A stretch of DNA of 64,000 nt from Pantoea sp. WMus005 (GTDB taxonomy: Bacteria > Pseudomonadota > Gammaproteobacteria > Enterobacterales > Enterobacteriaceae), in the NCBI RefSeq assembly GCF_013415305.1, contig NZ_JACBXU010000007.1, positions 89,655 through 153,654 of the forward strand. The letters run 5' to 3'. A program made the position numbers and the translations under genes. Below are positions 59,700-64,000 of the stretch, piece after piece; position 1 is the stretch's first letter, and the number at the start of each line of letters is the position of its first letter. The notes below the pieces were generated by a model, which was not told the DNA's origin, ran no database searches, and saw only the letters and a program-made list of their open reading frames with translations.

Positions 59700-60731
59700 T
59701 CAGAGGTTGGCGTCAGGGTCTGCCGCTGATAGGTTCTGTGATTTCACCGGTTCACCCAGTACCTGACGGAACCAGCGGGTGACTTTGCTGATTACCTCAG
59801 GCTGATACCAGCGATAATCACCATGCTCAGCTCCTTCTACTAATACGTAATCAGCGCGGTCATGTGCTTTGTGAAGCGCGTTATAAAGATTCGCACTCTG
59901 CTCTGGAGAGACGAGAGTATCTTTGCTGCCATGCATAATTAAAAAAGGGGGCTTAGCACCATTCAGGTGTCCAATCGGACTCGCGTATAACGCTTTCTCA
60001 GGCTGGTCGATCACTGATGCCCCGGCGAAATTACGGAAAGCGGTACCATTAACCAGCAGAGCTTCAGTTGCGGCAGGGGATCGATGCACATTTTGTATTG
60101 CATCCGGGAAGCCTTCACCGATGCTTCGCAGATCGGAGATGCCATACAGTGTGGCCACTGCCTGAACATCTGAAGACTGATCAGGGAAATCACCTTTATC
60201 AAACGATTTATCACCATTGGTAGTGCCCAGCATCTGGGCAAGCCATCCCCCAGCCGAGTCGCCCAAAACCCCTATACGCGTCGGATCGATGCCATACTCT
60301 GAGGCGTGCTGGCGCAGATATCGGACTGCAGTTTTAGCATCTAAAACCGGTGCCGGGAAAACATCAGGAATAGTGCGGTATTCTGCTGCGGCAACGACAA
60401 AACCGGCCTCCGCTAGCGCCAGCCGCATTGAAATAAACTTGTCATGTTCCGCTGTCAGAAAACCAACACCGGGAAAATAGATAATCGCTGGTTTCAATTT
60501 ATCGGTTCGAGGAACGAGCAGTGACATATGCAGTTGCCTGACTGAGCGCATGTTTTTTACCTGGTGGTAAACCACATCTCCAATATTGTCGATCTGGTCC
60601 TGACGGGTGTTAACGTGGAGAATCTCTGCACCCTGAGCATAACCTGGAAGCTGATCCTGGCCAGTTGCGATAGCTGTAGTAGCGATTGAAAGCATAAAGA
60701 CTCCCGACATTAAGAGGTCCAGATTTCTCAT
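59700..60731 (-). CDS. Secreted alpha/beta-hydrolase (esterase/lipase type)
   Basis: 343 residues. A signal peptide (about 1-23, MSGVFMLSIATTAIATG) predicts export. The hydrolase fold has an oxyanion region near YFPGVGF, the nucleophile elbow LGDSAGG around residue 158, LIMHGSKDTLVSPEQS with the acid, and GAEHGDYRW with the histidine: a complete Ser-Asp-His triad. It resembles BD-FAE/hormone-sensitive-lipase esterases; the substrate is not evident. Divergent from the guanine deaminase, also a secreted enzyme, so they may share control. Confidence 0.88.
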   Translation of the reverse strand: MRNLDLLMSGVFMLSIATTAIATGQDQLPGYAQGAEILHVNTRQDQIDNIGDVVYHQVKNMRSVRQLHMSLLVPRTDKLKPAIIYFPGVGFLTAEHDKFISMRLALAEAGFVVAAAEYRTIPDVFPAPVLDAKTAVRYLRQHASEYGIDPTRIGVLGDSAGGWLAQMLGTTNGDKSFDKGDFPDQSSDVQAVATLYGISDLRSIGEGFPDAIQNVHRSPAATEALLVNGTAFRNFAGASVIDQPEKALYASPIGHLNGAKPPFLIMHGSKDTLVSPEQSANLYNALHKAHDRADYVLVEGAEHGDYRWYQPEVISKVTRWFRQVLGEPVKSQNLSAADPDANL

Positions 60732-61044
60732 ATTTTTCGTCCTGTAAGAATTTAAATGTTAATACTTTGTTCTATATAAGTATATGAATAAAAGCTATAG
60801 CTTAGTAAAGCAGAGGAAACAATTGGGGTGTTTTATTATTGACACACCCGACCAGCTTTAGATTTAACTTCAGGCATTATTGATCTCGTGATGAGGCAGC
60901 AGCATAAGGAATAAATTTCAGTATGGATACTATTTTTCAGACTCAGAATTTCACCGCATTTTTGGTATCTGAACCCTATATCATTTCACCTATCATTTCT
61001 GCCCTGAAAAAATACGGATTTTTAAAAAGTTAACGGAGTAGTCC
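60732..61044. other. Divergent promoter region of esterase and deaminase genes
   Basis: AT-rich; no clear operator. Confidence 0.4.
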
Positions 61045-62403
61045 ATGAACATCAAGCTTGTCGCTTTACTTTGTCTTTGCTCATTTGGCGCAACAGCAGA
61101 AACGGTTGGATATCGCGCTGAAATCCTCTATTTCAAAGCCGATCCGGCCAAAGAGAAAGATGCTTCGGTACATTATAAAGATGGCTATCTCATTGTTAAA
61201 GATGGATATATTTTAAAATCAGGTAATTATGCCACTTTGAAAGACCAGCCTGTTGATAGCATGATTGACTACAGCGGGAAAATTATCACACCTGGATTCA
61301 TTGATACCCATGTTCATTATCCGCAAATCACCATGATCAGTGAATATGGTGAACAACTTATAGGCTGGTTAAATACCTACACTTTTCCAACTGAAATAAA
61401 ATACAGCAATCATCCATATGCCTCCCAGAAAGCTTCGGTATTCCTGGATCAACTGGTGGAAAATGGCACAACAACAGCATTGGTGTTTGCAACCAGTTCG
61501 CCGGATTCGGTTGATGCATTTTTTGAGCAAGCGTTAAAGCGTAATATGCGCATGATCAGTGGGAAAGTACTGATGGATCGAAACGCGCCGGCCGAATTAC
61601 TGGATACACCACAATCAGCCTATGAAGAGAGCAAAGCGCTGATTAAAAAATGGCAACACAAAGGCCGACTTGATTATGCCGTTACGCCACGTTTCGCACC
61701 TACGTCAACTGAAGAAGAACTCAATATAGCCGGGAAATTGCTTAGAGAATTCCCCGATGTGTATCTGCAAACCCATCTGGCGGAAAATAAGCAGGAAGTC
61801 GCCTGGGTTAAAGAGTTGTTCCCGAAAAGCCGCAGTTATCTGGATGTGTATGACAAAAGCGGACTGGTGACAAAGAAATCCATTTTCGCGCACTCTATCC
61901 ACCTTGATGATACCGATTACAAAGTCATGTCAGAGAAAGGCGCCAGTATTGCCTTTTGCCCGACATCGAATCTGTTTCTGGGAAGCGGATTGTTTAACCT
62001 GGATAAGGCCCATCAGTATAATATCCCGGTTGGCTTAGGTACCGATGTCGGCGCAGGCACAAGTCTGTCCATCCTTCAGACCATGGATGAAGCCTACAAA
62101 GTGACGCAGATGCGCAAGGCATTTACTGATAACCCCGATGACGTCCACTCAGTGACACCCATGGAAAACCTCTATCTTGCCACCCTGGGCGGCGCAACAG
62201 TGCTATCGCTACAGGATAAAATAGGCAGCTTAACGCCGGGCAAAGAAGCTGACTTTGTCGTCCTGGACCCTCTGGCCGGGCAGGTGCTTGCCGGACGCAA
62301 TGAAGGTTCAAAAACCATCGAAGAGACCCTGTTTGGCATTGAAATGTTAGGTGACGACCGTACCGTTGCTCACACTTATGTGATGGGAAAAAAAATGAAG
62401 TAA
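61045..62403 (+). CDS. Guanine deaminase with signal peptide
   Basis: 452 residues, amidohydrolase superfamily. The metal and substrate motifs of guanine deaminase are present: PGFIDTHVHYPQ (His89, His91), QTHLAENKQEV, FAHSIHLDD and GLGTDVGAGTS. It should convert guanine to xanthine. Unlike the usual cytosolic enzyme, the N-terminus (MNIKLVALLCLCSFGATA, then E) looks like a Sec signal peptide, so it would work in the periplasm. A GGAG sequence precedes ATG 61045. The lipobox pattern is absent. Confidence 0.87.
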   Translation: MNIKLVALLCLCSFGATAETVGYRAEILYFKADPAKEKDASVHYKDGYLIVKDGYILKSGNYATLKDQPVDSMIDYSGKIITPGFIDTHVHYPQITMISEYGEQLIGWLNTYTFPTEIKYSNHPYASQKASVFLDQLVENGTTTALVFATSSPDSVDAFFEQALKRNMRMISGKVLMDRNAPAELLDTPQSAYEESKALIKKWQHKGRLDYAVTPRFAPTSTEEELNIAGKLLREFPDVYLQTHLAENKQEVAWVKELFPKSRSYLDVYDKSGLVTKKSIFAHSIHLDDTDYKVMSEKGASIAFCPTSNLFLGSGLFNLDKAHQYNIPVGLGTDVGAGTSLSILQTMDEAYKVTQMRKAFTDNPDDVHSVTPMENLYLATLGGATVLSLQDKIGSLTPGKEADFVVLDPLAGQVLAGRNEGSKTIEETLFGIEMLGDDRTVAHTYVMGKKMK

Positions 62404-62724
62404 TGCTCAGGATGAAATCACGTCATTAACCATTGAGAGGGCCACTTAAGCCAGGCCTTTCTGACGACCCTGCCAGCTGAAGTCACCCTCGCCGCCGGTG
62501 AAGACAGAATTGTCACGAGAAGGATTGATGCTGACACACATGAGTCTGCTTTTTTTGACCGATAAGCAGGCTGAATGACGTTGACAGGAAATCAAATAAA
62601 TCAAGGGGATGCATCCGGAGGATGCCCGGTACCTGCCTATTCAGTACCGGCTTACACACAGGCTGTCCACTTTTTCTGTGGATAACTTTAGCCTGAAAGA
62701 TCACGGAGTGACCTTTTAATCAAG
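62404..62724. other. Intergenic stretch with a DnaA box
   Basis: No gene. A perfect DnaA box in reverse (TGTGGATAA, 62677-62685) lies near the end of the recombinase gene. Otherwise nothing clear. Confidence 0.4.
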
Positions 62725-63765
62725 TCATGAGTCGGGAAAATCGGTATTAGCGTGTTGCTCCATAAACTCCACCATAGCCCCTTTGTGAGCATCGATATGC
62801 CGGATGTAGCGCATCAGCGTTTCCGGTTTTTTCCAGGTACCTTCCTGCATGATCCGGGCTATTGGGTAGCCTTTATCGGCCATATCCTGGGCTGCGCCGA
62901 CCCTTGCACTGTGGCCACTCCATCCGGTATAGCGATTTTTATTGGCCTTAACTGCGCCGGATTTTCCAGCGGTAAGCCATGCACGGTTAAAGATATGTTC
63001 CAGTGCCCTTGTGCTCATCGGCTTCCCGGAAACCAATACCTGACCAGAGCGGTGCACTGCACTAAACAAATATGCATCAGGCTGGCTGGATAGCCCGGAG
63101 GCGTCGATCCACGCTTCAAGGCGCTGAGTTGAACGGGCACTGAGCGCCTTAATCAATCCGCCAGTCTGCACAAATGTTTTTGTCCAGGCCACATCAAGAA
63201 TGATACGACCGTCACCGGCACGCATGACATCCCGCACCCGCAGCCGTGAAAGCTCACTGATACGGAGCAGCGTTGCATAGGCGACATGCAAAAAAGCTAA
63301 ATCGCGCAGCGCCTGAAGATTATCTGAACCTGACCACTCCTTATCCAGCGCCAGCAAATCCGTGAGCCTGAAGGGCACGGCCTGGCCAGCGCGTTCGCCA
63401 TTCGTTACGGCCACTCGATTTATCTTCTTCATAGCCCGAAAAACCAGCGGAGAAGCATTGGGGACAGGCAACCCGGCGTTACGGTGTAACATCGAGATCA
63501 GTGACGCGTGAGATGTAACGGTTGAAGAGGCGCGGCCGCTTTCAGCCAGAAAAGAGAGATAGTCGCGCAAATCATCCGCGCTCATGGGCAGGAAACTACG
63601 CTGGTTATCTTCCGACCAGCGATTACATATCCGCATGACACTCAGCAGTTGTCGCCAGGTGTTCGGTGAAAAAGCCTCTTTATCCTGGACGAACTGCCTG
63701 AGTCGTTCTGTGATGTCGCTATTGCGGCTTGCCTTCAGGTTGGTTGTCGGTACTAACTCGCTCAT
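62725..63765 (-). CDS. cre: Cre-like tyrosine recombinase
   Basis: 346 residues, collinear with P1 Cre. N-terminal core-binding domain: AFSPNTWRQLLSVMRICNRW and RDYLSFLAESGRASSTV. The catalytic domain has Arg168 (LLRISE), Lys196 (WTKT), His285 and Arg288 (SGHSAR), Trp311 (GTWKKP) and Tyr320 (MRYIRHID). All six match the positions of the Cre active site. It should recombine a lox-type site to resolve plasmid multimers. The candidate site lies 150-191 bp upstream of the start. A Cre relative named Panto has been described from Pantoea; I cannot compare sequences here. Confidence 0.95.
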   Translation of the reverse strand: MSELVPTTNLKASRNSDITERLRQFVQDKEAFSPNTWRQLLSVMRICNRWSEDNQRSFLPMSADDLRDYLSFLAESGRASSTVTSHASLISMLHRNAGLPVPNASPLVFRAMKKINRVAVTNGERAGQAVPFRLTDLLALDKEWSGSDNLQALRDLAFLHVAYATLLRISELSRLRVRDVMRAGDGRIILDVAWTKTFVQTGGLIKALSARSTQRLEAWIDASGLSSQPDAYLFSAVHRSGQVLVSGKPMSTRALEHIFNRAWLTAGKSGAVKANKNRYTGWSGHSARVGAAQDMADKGYPIARIMQEGTWKKPETLMRYIRHIDAHKGAMVEFMEQHANTDFPDS

Positions 63766-63801
63766 ATTTGCTCACTTATCTACCAAAAACAGCCTTGATC
63801 G

Positions 63802-63858
63802 CGCTACGTGAATTCTGACAATTCAGCAGTAGCATAACCGTGCAGAATTTACGTAGCG
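63802..63858. repeat. Inverted repeat in the recombinase upstream region
   Basis: CGCTACGTGAATTCTG (63802-63817) and CAGAATTTACGTAGCG (63843-63858) match at 15 of 16 positions with a 25-bp spacer. They lie between the recombinase start and the lox-like site, so they may be an operator of the recombinase promoter or an accessory binding site. Confidence 0.6.
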
Positions 63859-63914
63859 TTGCCATTTTCAGCACTGACTTAACTGCTGTTCATATTAACC
63901 CGGCAGCATCGCTG

Positions 63915-63956
63915 TGTCATAACTTCGTATAAGAACAATTATACGAAGTCATGACA
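63915..63956. other. lox-like recombination site
   Basis: Left arm ATAACTTCGTATA (63919-63931) equals the P1 loxP arm in 13 of 13 bases. Spacer AGAACAAT (63932-63939, 8 bp) differs from loxP. Right arm TATACGAAGTCAT (63940-63952) differs from loxP at one base. Extended, the arms are 17 bp (TGTCATAACTTCGTATA) with one mismatch. An 8-bp asymmetric spacer between 13-bp arms is exactly the Cre site geometry. Confidence 0.93.
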
Positions 63957-64000
63957 TCTAAAGCTATTCATCTTATTGTTAGCGCCGCCGAGGGTGGGAG

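Overview
The window looks like part of a large low-copy plasmid from an Erwiniaceae bacterium, most likely Pantoea. The reasons are a RepFIB/P1-type repA with iterons, a P1/SopA-type parAB pair, a Cre-like recombinase with a lox-like site, and a cargo of typical enterobacterial accessory genes (scr sucrose regulon, BluF relatives, YdeP, YfaZ, WbuC, FeoAB). I see no transposase, integron, CRISPR array, rRNA or tRNA. The genus is an inference from gene families, not from an alignment.

Layout. 1-5.76 kb: sucrose regulon scrK-scrY-scrA-scrB-scrR on the minus strand (scrR cut by the window edge), with ScrR-type palindromes before scrK and scrY. 5.9-12.2 kb: plasmid maintenance. This holds parB and parA, two parS-like elements in a 1.86 kb gene-free stretch, two tandem oriR modules (DnaA box, about five GATC repeats, five iterons each), repA, and then a long scattered array of iterons in the opposite orientation. 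12.4-20.9 kb: light, c-di-GMP and stress genes. These include two BLUF-EAL proteins (one with a degenerate EAL), a GAF-GGDEF-EAL protein, DUF1471, DUF3606, an Xre-like regulator, Hsp20 with a sigma-32 promoter, CsbD, and a small gene under a LexA box. 21-28.2 kb: two transmembrane chemoreceptors, a metallo-beta-lactamase-fold protein and a membrane metallophosphoesterase.

28.4-41.3 kb: YdeP-type oxidoreductase, cupin, ComB-like phosphatase, YajD, an RND pump lacking its adaptor gene, a LysR/MFS/hydrolase unit, a KGG-repeat stress protein and a RelBE-type toxin-antitoxin pair. 41.6-51.1 kb: a soluble FIST-chemoreceptor, a zinc alcohol dehydrogenase, a putative zinc protease, a UlaG-like hydrolase, a DJ-1/AraC regulator, a membrane diguanylate cyclase and two H-NS paralogues. 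52.2-56.7 kb: small envelope and stress proteins (DUF2256, lipoproteins, YfaZ, DUF1090, YgiW, WbuC). 57-62.4 kb: feoAB, a secreted esterase and a guanine deaminase with a signal peptide. 62.7-64 kb: Cre-like recombinase and a site whose arms nearly equal those of loxP.

Taken together, the plasmid encodes its own replication, partition and probably dimer resolution. It also adds sucrose uptake, iron uptake, several environmental sensors (light, chemoeffectors) and c-di-GMP enzymes. Two chemoreceptor genes carry sigma-28 (FliA) promoters, which suggests they feed the host chromosome's chemotaxis system. Two H-NS paralogues may silence plasmid genes.
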